NCBI GenBank assembly: GCA_934667625.1
Contig: CAKUMH010000005.1
Span: 62,001-126,000, forward strand
Direction: 5' to 3'
Origin: an uncultured Elusimicrobiales bacterium
Lineage (GTDB): Bacteria; Elusimicrobiota; Elusimicrobia; Elusimicrobiales; Elusimicrobiaceae
Length of the DNA: 64,000 bases
Part shown: one piece after another, positions 1 to 6,865 of the stretch
Layout of the letters: every line of letters begins with the position of its first letter
Position numbering within the stretch: the first letter of the stretch is position 1
The notes under the pieces: generated by a model
Database searches by the model: none
Told to the model about the DNA's origin: nothing
Seen by the model: the letters and a program-made list of their open reading frames with translations, nothing else
Position numbers and translations under genes: made by a program

Positions 1-1
1 A

Positions 2-64
2 AAACTGAATTTGCAACAAGTTACCGACGCCGTCTTGGAGAAAATCCAGCACTATGCTGCTTAA
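2..64 (+). CDS. cmk: C-terminal end of a protein, probably cytidylate kinase (partial)
   Basis: Twenty in-frame codons run from the left window edge to a TAA at 62-64, and the next gene starts inside them at 54, a translationally coupled overlap. The visible tail (LNLQQVTDAVLEKIQHYAA) is too short to identify by itself. Cytidylate kinase is proposed because cmk, plsC and rpsA form a conserved cluster in many bacteria and the next two genes are plsC and rpsA. The identity is an inference from context. Confidence 0.5.
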   Translation, partial: KLNLQQVTDAVLEKIQHYAA

Positions 65-647
65 TTTGATAAAATTAATTGCAAGGATCTATTTTAAAAC
101 CTGTTACGACTTTAAAGTTGAGGGACTGGAAAACATTCCCAAAACAGGTGCGCTGATTATAGCGGGCAACCATCTTTCCAACGCCGACCCGCCGGCTATC
201 GGCAGTTTTGCCGGGCTGGTGCGCGATTCGCGTTTTGTCGCCAAAAAAGAGCTGTTTTCCGTGCCCGGGCTGGGGTGGTTTTTCCGCCGCAGTGGGTACA
301 TTCCGGTGGACAGGGCCCGGTCTATGGATGCGTTCGGGGCGCTTAAAGAAGTGGTGCGCGCCTTGGAGCATGGCGAAAGCGTGGTGATGTTCCCCGAGGG
401 AACGCGCAGTAAAACAGGCAAACCGCAAAAGCCCAAAAGCGGCATTGGCTATTTGGTCTACACTACGGGTGCGCCGGTACTGCCGGTGAAGGTGAAAGGC
501 ACCTTTGGGTGGCCGTGGGTGCGCAAAATCCGTGTTAAATTCGGCACGGTAATGCACCTGGAAAAAGATCCCGCCTTGGAGCATAAGGCGCAGTATAAAC
601 AATTTGCAAATCAAGTAATGGATGCAATAAATTCAATTAATATCTAA
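54..647 (+). CDS. plsC: 1-acyl-sn-glycerol-3-phosphate acyltransferase
   Basis: This 197-residue protein should transfer an acyl group to lysophosphatidic acid to make phosphatidic acid at the inner membrane. The PlsC-family catalytic motif H-x4-D is present as NHLSNAD (His40, Asp45), and the glycerophosphate-binding motif FPEGTRS follows near residue 113. A hydrophobic N-terminal stretch would anchor it to the membrane. The start overlaps the end of the upstream gene by 11 bases, which supports an operon with cmk and rpsA. Length and motifs are typical, so the assignment is firm. Confidence 0.92.
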   Translation: MLLNLIKLIARIYFKTCYDFKVEGLENIPKTGALIIAGNHLSNADPPAIGSFAGLVRDSRFVAKKELFSVPGLGWFFRRSGYIPVDRARSMDAFGALKEVVRALEHGESVVMFPEGTRSKTGKPQKPKSGIGYLVYTTGAPVLPVKVKGTFGWPWVRKIRVKFGTVMHLEKDPALEHKAQYKQFANQVMDAINSINI

Positions 648-658
648 CGGAGGTTACG

Positions 659-686
659 CAGTCCTCCCGCAGGGAAGGACTGTAAT
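659..686 (+). promoter_or_regulatory. Small hairpin in the rpsA leader
   Basis: AGTCCT and AGGACT arms enclose a short GC-rich loop just upstream of the rpsA ribosome-binding region. S1 mRNA leaders are structured and autoregulated in Enterobacteria. Whether this hairpin plays that role here is inference. Confidence 0.35.
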
Positions 687-694
687 AAGGACTT

Positions 695-1882
695 ATGACA
701 AACGAAGAAATCAAAACGAACGAAGACACAATTAACGAACAAGAAATGACGATGGACCAGTTAATTGCGCAGCAAGAGTCTTTATCGGAGAAGTTGTACA
801 AAAAAGAAATTGTAGACGTACCCGTCGTACAGATTAACCAAGATTATATTTTAGTGGATACCGGTGCCAAGAAAGAAGGGGCGATTGCCGTGTCCGAATT
901 TGAAGGCAAAACCTTGCCCGCCGTGGGCGAAACCGTTTCCGCCGTGCTCGTTAAACGCGGCAGCGACGAACGCCCTTCCATTCTTTCCCACAAAAAAGCG
1001 TTGGAATACTTGGGCTGGGACATTTGCAAAAAAGCCTATGACGACAAAGAGCGCGTCAAAGGTACCATTGTGCAATGCGTGAAGGGCGGTTACATTGTGG
1101 AAGTGTTCGGCGTGAACGGTTTTATGCCGCTTTCCCTTTCCGAACTCCACACCGCTTACAAACACTACTTGCCCGTGGGCGCTAAAATCAAAGCGCAAAT
1201 TGTAGAATTTGCGAAAGAAAAACAGAAACTCATCATTTCCCGCAAACAAGTGCTGGAAGAGGACGAAGCCGTCCGCCGCACCCAAGTGCTGGGTGAAATT
1301 AAAGAAGGCGACGTGCTGCGCGTGGTGGTTTCCAAAGTGGACAAGGAAAAACTCTTTCTGCGCTTCCACGGTATTGAAGGCATTGTGAATTTGGAAAACA
1401 TCGCCTGGAAAGAACCCGAAACCGCCATTGCCAACTTCCGCCGCGGTCAGCGCTTGAAAGCCAAACTCTTAAAGCTGGACAAAGAAACCCCGCGCTTGGA
1501 GTTTGGTTTGAAGCAGCTCTTTTTGAACCCGGCTGACGCGTTAAAACGCCGCTATCCGTACAAGAGCTCCGTCAAGGCCGTCATCACCAAGGTGGACGTT
1601 GAAAACGGCGTGGAATGCACGATTGGCAAGAACAACACCAAGGGTTTCATCAGCCCGTTTGAAATGGGCCGCGATTTTACCGCCAAAGAAGGCGATACGA
1701 TCACCGCGCTTGTGGTGGGTGTGGACCCCGAAACCTTTACGGTGAACCTCTCCGTCAAGAAATACGACCAGGTGCAAAACCGCAAAGTGGTCGCCCAGTA
1801 TTTAAAGCAAGCCCCGCGCCCGACCCTCGGTCAGTTGCTGCAGGACTCCTTCAAAACGGAATCTGGCGAAGAAACCAAATAG
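695..1882 (+). CDS. rpsA: 30S ribosomal protein S1
   Basis: A 395-residue protein made of successive S1 (OB-fold) RNA-binding domains, each with recognisable signatures such as GAIAVSEF, GFMPLSLSEL, GIEGIVNLENIAW and KGFISPFEMG. That makes roughly four repeats, fewer than the six of E. coli S1 but common outside Proteobacteria. It brings mRNA to the 30S subunit. The acidic N-terminal 40 residues precede the first repeat. Translation starts at the ATG after TAAGGACTT, and a rho-independent terminator follows the stop codon. Confidence 0.93.
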   Translation: MTNEEIKTNEDTINEQEMTMDQLIAQQESLSEKLYKKEIVDVPVVQINQDYILVDTGAKKEGAIAVSEFEGKTLPAVGETVSAVLVKRGSDERPSILSHKKALEYLGWDICKKAYDDKERVKGTIVQCVKGGYIVEVFGVNGFMPLSLSELHTAYKHYLPVGAKIKAQIVEFAKEKQKLIISRKQVLEEDEAVRRTQVLGEIKEGDVLRVVVSKVDKEKLFLRFHGIEGIVNLENIAWKEPETAIANFRRGQRLKAKLLKLDKETPRLEFGLKQLFLNPADALKRRYPYKSSVKAVITKVDVENGVECTIGKNNTKGFISPFEMGRDFTAKEGDTITALVVGVDPETFTVNLSVKKYDQVQNRKVVAQYLKQAPRPTLGQLLQDSFKTESGEETK

Positions 1883-1898
1883 TTAGATATTAATTCGC

Positions 1899-1939
1899 AT
1901 CAGTCCCCGCGCCGAATAAAAAAGCGCGGGGACTTTATT
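1899..1939 (+). terminator. Rho-independent terminator of rpsA
   Basis: AGTCCCCGCGC and GCGCGGGGACT form an 11-bp stem followed by TTATTTTTAT. Confidence 0.88.
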
Positions 1940-1962
1940 TTTATCTTCGGATATGATATAAT
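1934..1962 (+). promoter_or_regulatory. Probable promoter of tRNA-Ala
   Basis: A perfect TATAAT lies at 1957-1962, about 45 bases before the tRNA. The -35 element is weak (TTTATT) and partly overlaps the rpsA terminator tail. Confidence 0.5.
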
Positions 1963-2007
1963 AAATAGGTCGGAAGTTTCCCGGCCCCGACGTAAAAAAC
2001 ATTTTTC

Positions 2008-2080
2008 GGGCGTGTAGCTCAGCTGGGAGAGCGCCTCGTTCGCAACGAGGAGGTCGTCGGTTCGATCCCGATCACGTCCA
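2008..2080 (+). tRNA. tRNA-Ala (anticodon CGC)
   Basis: A complete 73-nt cloverleaf. The 7-bp acceptor stem GGGCGTG/CACGTCC contains the G3:U70 wobble pair that marks alanine tRNAs. The anticodon loop is TTCGCAA, giving CGC, which reads GCG. CCA is not encoded. A strong terminator hairpin follows ten bases later. Confidence 0.95.
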
Positions 2081-2086
2081 AATTTT

Positions 2087-2395
2087 AAAGGTCCCCCGAG
2101 CAAATTGCTCGGGGGCGTTTGTTTTTATATGTGAACGGGGCGCGTGAACGCTCCGAAGTGAGCGGAGGAGGTCGTCGCCGGGGGGGACGGATAGGGTTCA
2201 AGTGAAAGGTCCCCCGAGCAAATTGCTCGGGGGCGTTTGTTTTTATATGCGAACGGGGCGCGTGAACGCTCCGAAGAGAGCGGAGGCGGTCGTCGCCGGG
2301 GGGGACGGATAGGGTTCAAGTGAAAGGCCCCCCGAGCAAATTGCTCGGGGGCGTTTGTTTTTATATGCGAACGGGGCGCGGCTCCGCTCTGCCTC
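2087..2395 (+). repeat. 118-bp tandem array of terminator plus decayed tRNA-Ala 3' part
   Basis: The hairpin CCCCCGAGCAAATTGCTCGG followed by GGGCGTTTGTTTTT occurs at about 2090, 2208 and 2326, a regular 118-bp period. Between copies, GGAGGTCGTCG is followed after exactly 27 bases by AAAGGTCCCCC. The intact tRNA shows the same 27-base spacing between the same two blocks. The units therefore look like tandem copies of the tRNA end plus terminator whose tRNA part has decayed. A partial fourth copy ends near 2395. Confidence 0.85.
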
Positions 2396-2398
2396 TCA

Positions 2399-2432
2399 CA
2401 AAAAACGCCCCGCTGGTTCAAGCGGGGCGGTT
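2399..2432 (-). terminator. Terminator of the DksA-like gene
   Basis: On the minus strand CGCCCCGCT and AGCGGGGCG pair around TGAACC and run into TTTTTTG. Confidence 0.85.
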
Positions 2433-2460
2433 ACAATAGCATTTAAATAAGCAAAAAGCC

Positions 2461-2838
2461 CTATTCGTGGTGCTTTTCGGTGGAGTGCTGGCAGTTGACG
2501 CAGTAGCGGGCAAACGGCATAGCCTTAATGCGTTTTTTGGGGATTGGCTGGCGGCAATACTCACACGTGCCGTAAATCCCTTTTTCAATTTTGCGCAGAG
2601 CCGCTTCAATTTGCTGAATGGTGTTGTGTGCATTGCCGGAAAGTTCAAACAAAATTTCTTTGTCCAAGCTTTTGGAGGCATCGTCAATCGGGTCGCCCAC
2701 TTCGGCTTCCGGCATATCCATGTCTTTTTTGTCCTTCAGGCGTGCGGCGGCGTCCTCCTTCATCTCCAGCAAATGTTTTTTAATTTCCTTCAGTTCGGCG
2801 GCGGTCAACGCCTCTTTGTTCGTTTTTTTAATCACCAT
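2461..2838 (-). CDS. DksA/TraR-family C4 zinc-finger protein
   Basis: A 125-residue protein with an N-terminal helical hairpin (about residues 8-75), an acidic stretch, and a C-terminal TraR/DksA zinc finger with CEYC and CVNC pairs around residues 92-116. Family members insert their coiled coil into the RNA polymerase secondary channel and modulate initiation, often with ppGpp. The E. coli DksA coiled-coil-tip aspartates cannot be confidently matched, so the name dksA is not applied. An AAGGACG Shine-Dalgarno precedes the ATG. It is a single-gene unit with its own terminator. Confidence 0.88.
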   Translation of the reverse strand: MVIKKTNKEALTAAELKEIKKHLLEMKEDAAARLKDKKDMDMPEAEVGDPIDDASKSLDKEILFELSGNAHNTIQQIEAALRKIEKGIYGTCEYCRQPIPKKRIKAMPFARYCVNCQHSTEKHHE

Positions 2839-2975
2839 ACAAACACGTCCTTTATCTTTAAAAATTCATCGGCCCAAGGCCCCTGTGCCTTTTTGGCACC
2901 GTTTGATTAGTTTAGCAAAGTACGTTTGCTTTTTCAAGTCCCTGTGTTTTTGGGCGCGTTTCCCGCGCGTGCGTA

Positions 2976-3004
2976 CGGACAAGTCGCTTGCGAATTGTTA
3001 TAAT
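2976..3004 (+). promoter_or_regulatory. Probable promoter of the ABC exporter
   Basis: TATAAT at 2999-3004 with a poor -35 (CGGACA) 17 bases upstream. The start codon lies 33 bases downstream. Confidence 0.5.
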
Positions 3005-3036
3005 AAGATGATACCGTTTTTCCCGGAGAAAATTTT

Positions 3037-4818
3037 ATGAAGAATTTATTAAACCGTCCACTCGGCGAATTGTTAACCAAAAATCCGCTGGTGGATAATT
3101 ACAAAAAAATGTGGCCCTTTGTAAAACCGTACTGGTTCCGTGCCGTGTTGGGGCTTTTGCTGGCGCTCCCGGTGGGCGCGCTGGACGCTACCGTGGCCCT
3201 GTTTATGAAGTACTACACGGATGATGTGCTGGTGGCCAAGGACGCTATGTTTGCGGCTTTTATTCCGCTGCTTATCATCGGTTTTGTGCTGGCGCAAAGC
3301 GTGCTGACGTATTTGGTCAAATACCTAAACTCGTGGGTGGGCAACAAAATTACCCTGGATGTGCGCAAAAAACTTTTCCACAAACTTTTAAGCATGCACA
3401 GTGGGTATTTTGACATGACGGACTCCGGCTACATCATGATGCGCTACAACGGCGATGCGGACACCGCCTGCAACGGCCTGATCAACAACCTGCGCATGAT
3501 TATCACGCGCACGTTTTCGTCCATTACGCTGGTGTTTGTGCTGCTTTACAACTCCTGGCGGCTGACGGTGATTGCCGTCGGCGCGTTTGCGGCGGCGGGG
3601 GCGCTGATTTTAGTGGTGCGCAAAAAACTGGAGGAGCTGGTGCGCAACACGGTGGTGATCGGTTCCATTGCTATGCGCGCTTACAACGAAACCTTCAGCG
3701 GCAACCGCACGATTGCGGCGTACAACCTGCAGGAGGACCAGGAAATCCGCTTCAATCAATTGATGGACGACGTCTTCAACCTCAACATGGGGATGGTCAA
3801 ACATACGGGGTGGCTCTCGCCGGTGATGCATTTCATCGTGTCGCTGGGGTTGGCGTTGGTGTTCTGGCAGAGCAGCTCTATGATCGTAAAGGGTACCATT
3901 ACCAGCGGTAACTTTACGTCGTTTGTCACGGCGCTTTTGATGCTTTACACGCCCGTTAAAACCATGGGGGACAACTATGTGGACATCAAAAAAGCCTTCC
4001 TGGCGATTGACCGTATTTTTGAAATTTTCGCCTTAAAACCTGCTATTACGGACAAAAAGAATTCCGTGGAGCTTAAGGGCCTTAATAAAGAGATTTGTTT
4101 TGAACACGTCTCCTTTGCCTACAAGCCGGGCGTTCCGGTGCTAAAAGACATTAACCTCACCGTTCCCGTGGGTTCTACTGTGGCCTTGGTGGGCAATTCC
4201 GGCGGCGGAAAATCCACCGTGGTCAGCCTGCTGCCCCGCTTTTACAGTGTGAGCGAGGGCCGCATTACCATTGACGGCGAGAACATTGAGGACTTTACTC
4301 TAAAATCCCTGCGTGACCATATTTCCGTGGTTTTTCAGGACAATTTCCTGTTCACGGGCACCATTCGCGACAATATCCTCATCGGCCGCCCGGGTGCCAC
4401 GGAGGCCGATTTGCAGGAGGCCGTGCATAACGCCCATTTGGACGATTTTATCCACACGCTCAAGGATGGGCTGGATACGCATTTGGGCGAACGCGGGCTG
4501 ACGCTTTCCGGCGGACAGCGCCAGCGTGTGGCCATTGCGCGGGCCTTCATCCGCCGCGCGCCGATTGTTATTTTGGACGAAGCCACCAGCGCACTGGACA
4601 ACAAGTCCGAGGCGGTGGTGCAAAAGGCGTTGGATAACCTGATGAAGAACCGCACCGTCTTTGTGATTGCGCACCGCTTGTCTACTGTTGTCAATGCGGA
4701 CAAGATCGTGGTGCTTAACGAAGGGCGCATTGTGGAGGAAGGCACGCACGAATCGCTCTTAAAGGTGCCCAACGGTGCCTATGCTTCCCTGTATAACGCA
4801 CAATTTAAAAAGCGTTAA
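3037..4818 (+). CDS. MsbA-like ABC exporter (fused TM and ATPase domains)
   Basis: A 593-residue half-transporter: six predicted membrane helices in residues 1-320, then an ATP-binding domain. Walker A is GNSGGGKST (386-394), the signature is LSGGQ (490-494), Walker B ends in Asp514-Glu515, and the switch histidine is in VIAHRLST. It probably works as a homodimer in the inner membrane. Lipid A/phospholipid flipping (MsbA) is the most likely role in a Gram-negative cell, but lipid and drug exporters share this architecture and the substrate cannot be read from sequence. The start follows CCCGGAGAA. Confidence 0.85.
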   Translation: MKNLLNRPLGELLTKNPLVDNYKKMWPFVKPYWFRAVLGLLLALPVGALDATVALFMKYYTDDVLVAKDAMFAAFIPLLIIGFVLAQSVLTYLVKYLNSWVGNKITLDVRKKLFHKLLSMHSGYFDMTDSGYIMMRYNGDADTACNGLINNLRMIITRTFSSITLVFVLLYNSWRLTVIAVGAFAAAGALILVVRKKLEELVRNTVVIGSIAMRAYNETFSGNRTIAAYNLQEDQEIRFNQLMDDVFNLNMGMVKHTGWLSPVMHFIVSLGLALVFWQSSSMIVKGTITSGNFTSFVTALLMLYTPVKTMGDNYVDIKKAFLAIDRIFEIFALKPAITDKKNSVELKGLNKEICFEHVSFAYKPGVPVLKDINLTVPVGSTVALVGNSGGGKSTVVSLLPRFYSVSEGRITIDGENIEDFTLKSLRDHISVVFQDNFLFTGTIRDNILIGRPGATEADLQEAVHNAHLDDFIHTLKDGLDTHLGERGLTLSGGQRQRVAIARAFIRRAPIVILDEATSALDNKSEAVVQKALDNLMKNRTVFVIAHRLSTVVNADKIVVLNEGRIVEEGTHESLLKVPNGAYASLYNAQFKKR

Positions 4819-4837
4819 GCAAGATTAAAACATAAAA

Positions 4838-4872
4838 TCCCCGGCGGAAAAACCTCCGGGGATTTTTTCTGC
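4838..4872 (+). terminator. Terminator after the ABC exporter
   Basis: AATCCCCGG and CCGGGGATT arms are followed by a T run (4862-4868). Confidence 0.88.
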
Positions 4873-4890
4873 CTAAATCGGCGTGCCGGC

Positions 4891-5298
4891 AGGGCAAAAA
4901 AAGGAGCCCTCCGCGTTTTCTCACACGGAGAGCTCACCTAACCGGTTCTTCCATACTAACTCGCTTATCCCCAAACAATTGGCAGACAGTCAAGAAGTTT
5001 GCGGCACCACGCAGTACCCAAGGCCGGATGCCCCGCCCCATATCTTTGGTAAACCCCACTGCCCTCAGGCAGCGGGTCCAAAGCTTGTGAAACGGTCTTT
5101 GCATCCAAACACTTCAGCACTGCTTGGTTTACTCCTCAAACACACTTCTTGTTTTCTGTCTTCGGCCGGTTGTCCGCCGCGCTCTTCGCGCCTGCGTCCA
5201 ACAGGGCAGAAACAGTTGTCATCCGTTCGCGCCGCCCAACATCATCCGGAAAGGCTAACGCGCCGGGGAGTTTTCTATCCACCCACCCTCTGGGGATA
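4891..5298 (-). ncRNA. Unidentified structured non-coding RNA, about 400 nt
   Basis: A transcription unit without credible coding sequence lies between an almost consensus minus-strand promoter (5304-5331) and a strong minus-strand terminator (4893-4934). Helices seen by eye include a 7-bp pair of 5126-5132 with 5049-5055 closing a domain of about 80 nt, an arm closed by 5207-5214 and 5150-5158 containing nested stems, and a CTGCC-TGAG-GGCAG hairpin. I searched by eye for RNase P RNA (GGAAAGTCC), tmRNA (T-arm and tag frame) and SRP RNA (GGAAGGAAGCA) and found none. Size resembles large ornate RNAs that are often phage-linked, and it sits beside a repressor gene. Confidence 0.65.
4893..4934 (-). 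terminator. Terminator of the non-coding RNA
   Basis: On the minus strand GAGCTCTCCGTG and CGCGGAGGGCTC pair imperfectly around a short loop, followed by CTTTTTTTG. The T run exists only on this strand, which fixes the direction of transcription. Confidence 0.88.
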
Positions 5299-5303
5299 TA
5301 GAT

Positions 5304-5331
5304 AGTATAAGGGAAAACCGACTAAAATCAA
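5304..5331 (-). promoter_or_regulatory. Promoter of the non-coding RNA
   Basis: On the minus strand TTGATT (5331-5326), a 16-bp spacer and TATACT (5309-5304). It sits immediately after the repressor stop codon and predicts a start near 5297. Confidence 0.75.
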
Positions 5332-5335
5332 GGCC

Positions 5336-5953
5336 TTAATCCATTCCGCCGATTTGCAATACCACCTGCCCGACGGTTTGCGGCGTTTGGGTGCGGGTGA
5401 GTGCAAAGCCACTTGGTGTGGGCACCAGCCAGCATTTTCCGCTTGCGTCGGTTTCCGGCTTAATAAAGTAAAAGACGTCTTGGCCTGCCTGCCCGACGGC
5501 CTGCGCCGGGAGTAGGTATTTGGCCCCCTTAGCACAACGGCGCGGCAGGGTCCACCATTCCAGCACGTCGCTTTCGTCGTATTGGGGCCAGTTTTGCGGC
5601 ACCCGTGCCAGGCAGGGAAGCTTAATGCTGTTGGTTTGAGCATAGTCCGCTGGGGTGTCAACGGTGTAAGTATTTTCGGCGGGAGAAGAGTCCCGCAGGG
5701 CATGCACGGCCCCGCAAGGCTGTAAATCCGGATAGGTGGTAGTGGGGGCAAAAAGACGCATTACGTCGTACCCGTCCAGCCCAAAAAGCTGCGCCATTTT
5801 GGCGGCGTATCCCTTGGAGGGGCGGCGTTTGCCTGTGGCCCAAAGTGCCACAGTGGCGGTGGACACATTTAATAGCTTTGCTAACTTAGCCTGCGCCCCA
5901 CGCAGAACGCCTCCGTTCCATTTTTCAAGTTGTTTTTCAAATTTATTTATCAT
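5336..5953 (-). CDS. XRE-type HTH repressor with a degenerate LexA/CI-like C-terminal domain
   Basis: A 205-residue protein. Residues about 14-60 form a helix-turn-helix (QAKLAKLLNVSTATVALW), typical of phage CI/C2-type repressors. The remainder starts with LPCLARVPQNWPQYDE, like the region following the linker in S24-type repressors, and has YLLPAQAVGQAGQDVFYFIK where the beta-barrel would lie. The Gly-Asp-Ser-Met catalytic serine motif and the lysine are not recognisable, so self-cleavage is doubtful. It is divergent from the strong promoter at 6000 and likely controls it. It may be the only regulator of the phage-like cluster. Confidence 0.7.
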   Translation of the reverse strand: MINKFEKQLEKWNGGVLRGAQAKLAKLLNVSTATVALWATGKRRPSKGYAAKMAQLFGLDGYDVMRLFAPTTTYPDLQPCGAVHALRDSSPAENTYTVDTPADYAQTNSIKLPCLARVPQNWPQYDESDVLEWWTLPRRCAKGAKYLLPAQAVGQAGQDVFYFIKPETDASGKCWLVPTPSGFALTRTQTPQTVGQVVLQIGGMD

Positions 5954-5999
5954 TTAATTCCGCCTTGTTTATTATGAAAAAACGCCTGCAAAAAAACGC

Positions 6000-6029
6000 T
6001 TGACAAATGCTAACAATACTTACTATACT
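6000..6029 (+). promoter_or_regulatory. Strong divergent promoter next to the repressor
   Basis: TTGACA at 6000-6005 and TATACT at 6024-6029 with an 18-bp spacer containing the AATACTTACTATACTT near-repeat. Its position directly upstream of the divergent repressor gene makes it the expected operator region. Confidence 0.7.
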
Positions 6030-6035
6030 TGCTTT

Positions 6036-6300
6036 ATACAGCGGTGCTCGGTCCGCTGTTTCCCGGCGCAAAAGGGCGTTGTAAACCCTAACACAAGCCC
6101 TTGGCGGAGCGGTTGGGCCATAAACCGGCGCCGCGCCTGCGGCGCGTTGGGCTCCCTGCGCCCGAACTTACGCGTTGCCTGCCAAGGAACGTAAGTTCAT
6201 TGTAGCAAATAAAAGACCGCTTGGGTTAGCAAAGTTAAGATTAGAGAGGTTTCCTTCCCACGTGAAAAGGGCTTTTGGGCCTGCTCCTTAACTTTGCGCC
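6036..6300 (+). ncRNA. Structured leader or small RNA downstream of the 6000 promoter
   Basis: Four stable inverted repeats occur in about 230 nt with no convincing ORF: 6072-6082 with 6093-6102 (10 bp with one bulge), 6128-6134 with 6139-6145 (GCGCCGC/GCGGCGC), 6164-6172 with 6190-6198 (GAACTTACG/CGTAAGTTC), and 6229-6239 with 6287-6297 (GCAAAGTTAAG/CTTAACTTTGC). No T run follows the last stem, so this is more likely a leader of the small genes at 6316 than a terminated RNA. Confidence 0.5.
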
Positions 6301-6315
6301 CGGCGGGGTGTGCTT

Positions 6316-6417
6316 ATGACGTATTCTCCTGCCTTAGTGTTGTGGGATGTGCTTTCGCTGGTTGTGTTGGTGTGGTGGCTCAAAAACGGCGCGGCGGATC
6401 TGTCCCAGCAAAAATAA
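6316..6417 (+). CDS. Small membrane protein, 33 residues, holin-like shape
   Basis: An ATG-initiated frame encodes MTYSPALVLWDVLSLVVLVW, then WLKNGAADLSQQK: one hydrophobic helix and a short charged tail. It sits just after the structured leader and ends two bases before the next start, so the pair would be coupled. No family is recognisable. The coding call rests on the clean single-TM composition, position and tight spacing. Confidence 0.45.
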   Translation: MTYSPALVLWDVLSLVVLVWWLKNGAADLSQQK

Positions 6418-6419
6418 CT

Positions 6420-6749
6420 ATGTCTCTTGCGAAAAAAATCACCCTGGAAAACGCTATCTTTTTTCGGGCGGCTTGTCTGCGCGCTCCGGTGGACGGCGTG
6501 CGGGGGGAGTTGTGCAGCCCCAGCGACGACGTATGCCTACAGGTGCTGCTAAGCGTTTACAACGCCTTTTTCGGCGCGGAAAATGCGGCTTTTTTGGCGG
6601 AATCCGGGGAGGCACCAACGGCAAATTTTCGCTCTTTTTTGGCACAGCGCCCCAGTCTAAACGGGTGCGTGGTGACGGGGGTGCCATTTTTTGAAAAAGA
6701 TTTTGCCGCCGAGCTCATGTACCTGTGCGGGCAGATTGGGCCAGTGTAG
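6420..6749 (+). CDS. Hypothetical protein, 109 residues
   Basis: The frame is open further upstream, but the ATG at 6420 (MSLAKKITLENAIFF) directly follows the stop of the 33-residue gene and is preferred. The product is soluble, has four cysteines and resembles nothing I recognise. It belongs to the short unit driven from the promoter at 6000. Together with the repressor and leader it may represent the remaining early region of the phage-like locus. Confidence 0.5.
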   Translation: MSLAKKITLENAIFFRAACLRAPVDGVRGELCSPSDDVCLQVLLSVYNAFFGAENAAFLAESGEAPTANFRSFLAQRPSLNGCVVTGVPFFEKDFAAELMYLCGQIGPV

Positions 6750-6766
6750 TAAGTTGTTTCTTTTTT

Positions 6767-6860
6767 GTGTCGTTTTTGGGCCGGCAAAACACAGAGGGGT
6801 TGTATTCGTTTTTTTTTTTGATAAATTTTGAGTATACTCAAAATTTATCAAAAAGGAAGG
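6767..6860 (+). repeat. Prepilin 5' cassette, copy 1 (poly-T plus 30-nt dyad)
   Basis: A conserved block (GTCGTTTTTGGGCCGG to GGGTTGTATTCG), an 11-T tract (6809-6819), a perfect 15+15 dyad at 6820-6849 with arm GATAAATTTTGAGTA, and then AAAAAGGAAGG as Shine-Dalgarno. The same order occurs at 28532, 39637 and 62782, always before a prepilin ATG. Confidence 0.9.
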
Positions 6861-6865
6861 TTTTC

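Noticed and set aside
4891..5298. RNase P RNA, tmRNA or SRP RNA as identity of the structured RNA
   Set aside because: The near-universal motifs (GGAAAGTCC, the tRNA-like T-arm with tag frame, GGAAGGAAGCA) are not found on either strand.
4883..5305. Open frame of 140 codons on the plus strand
   Set aside because: Composition is Pro/Ser/His/Arg-rich without structure, there is no ribosome-binding site, and it lies antisense to the promoter-terminator-defined RNA.
6000..6194. 64-codon plus-strand frame starting at the promoter
   Set aside because: Its start overlaps the -35 and -10 elements of the 6000 promoter, and it crosses the structured stems; no ribosome-binding site.
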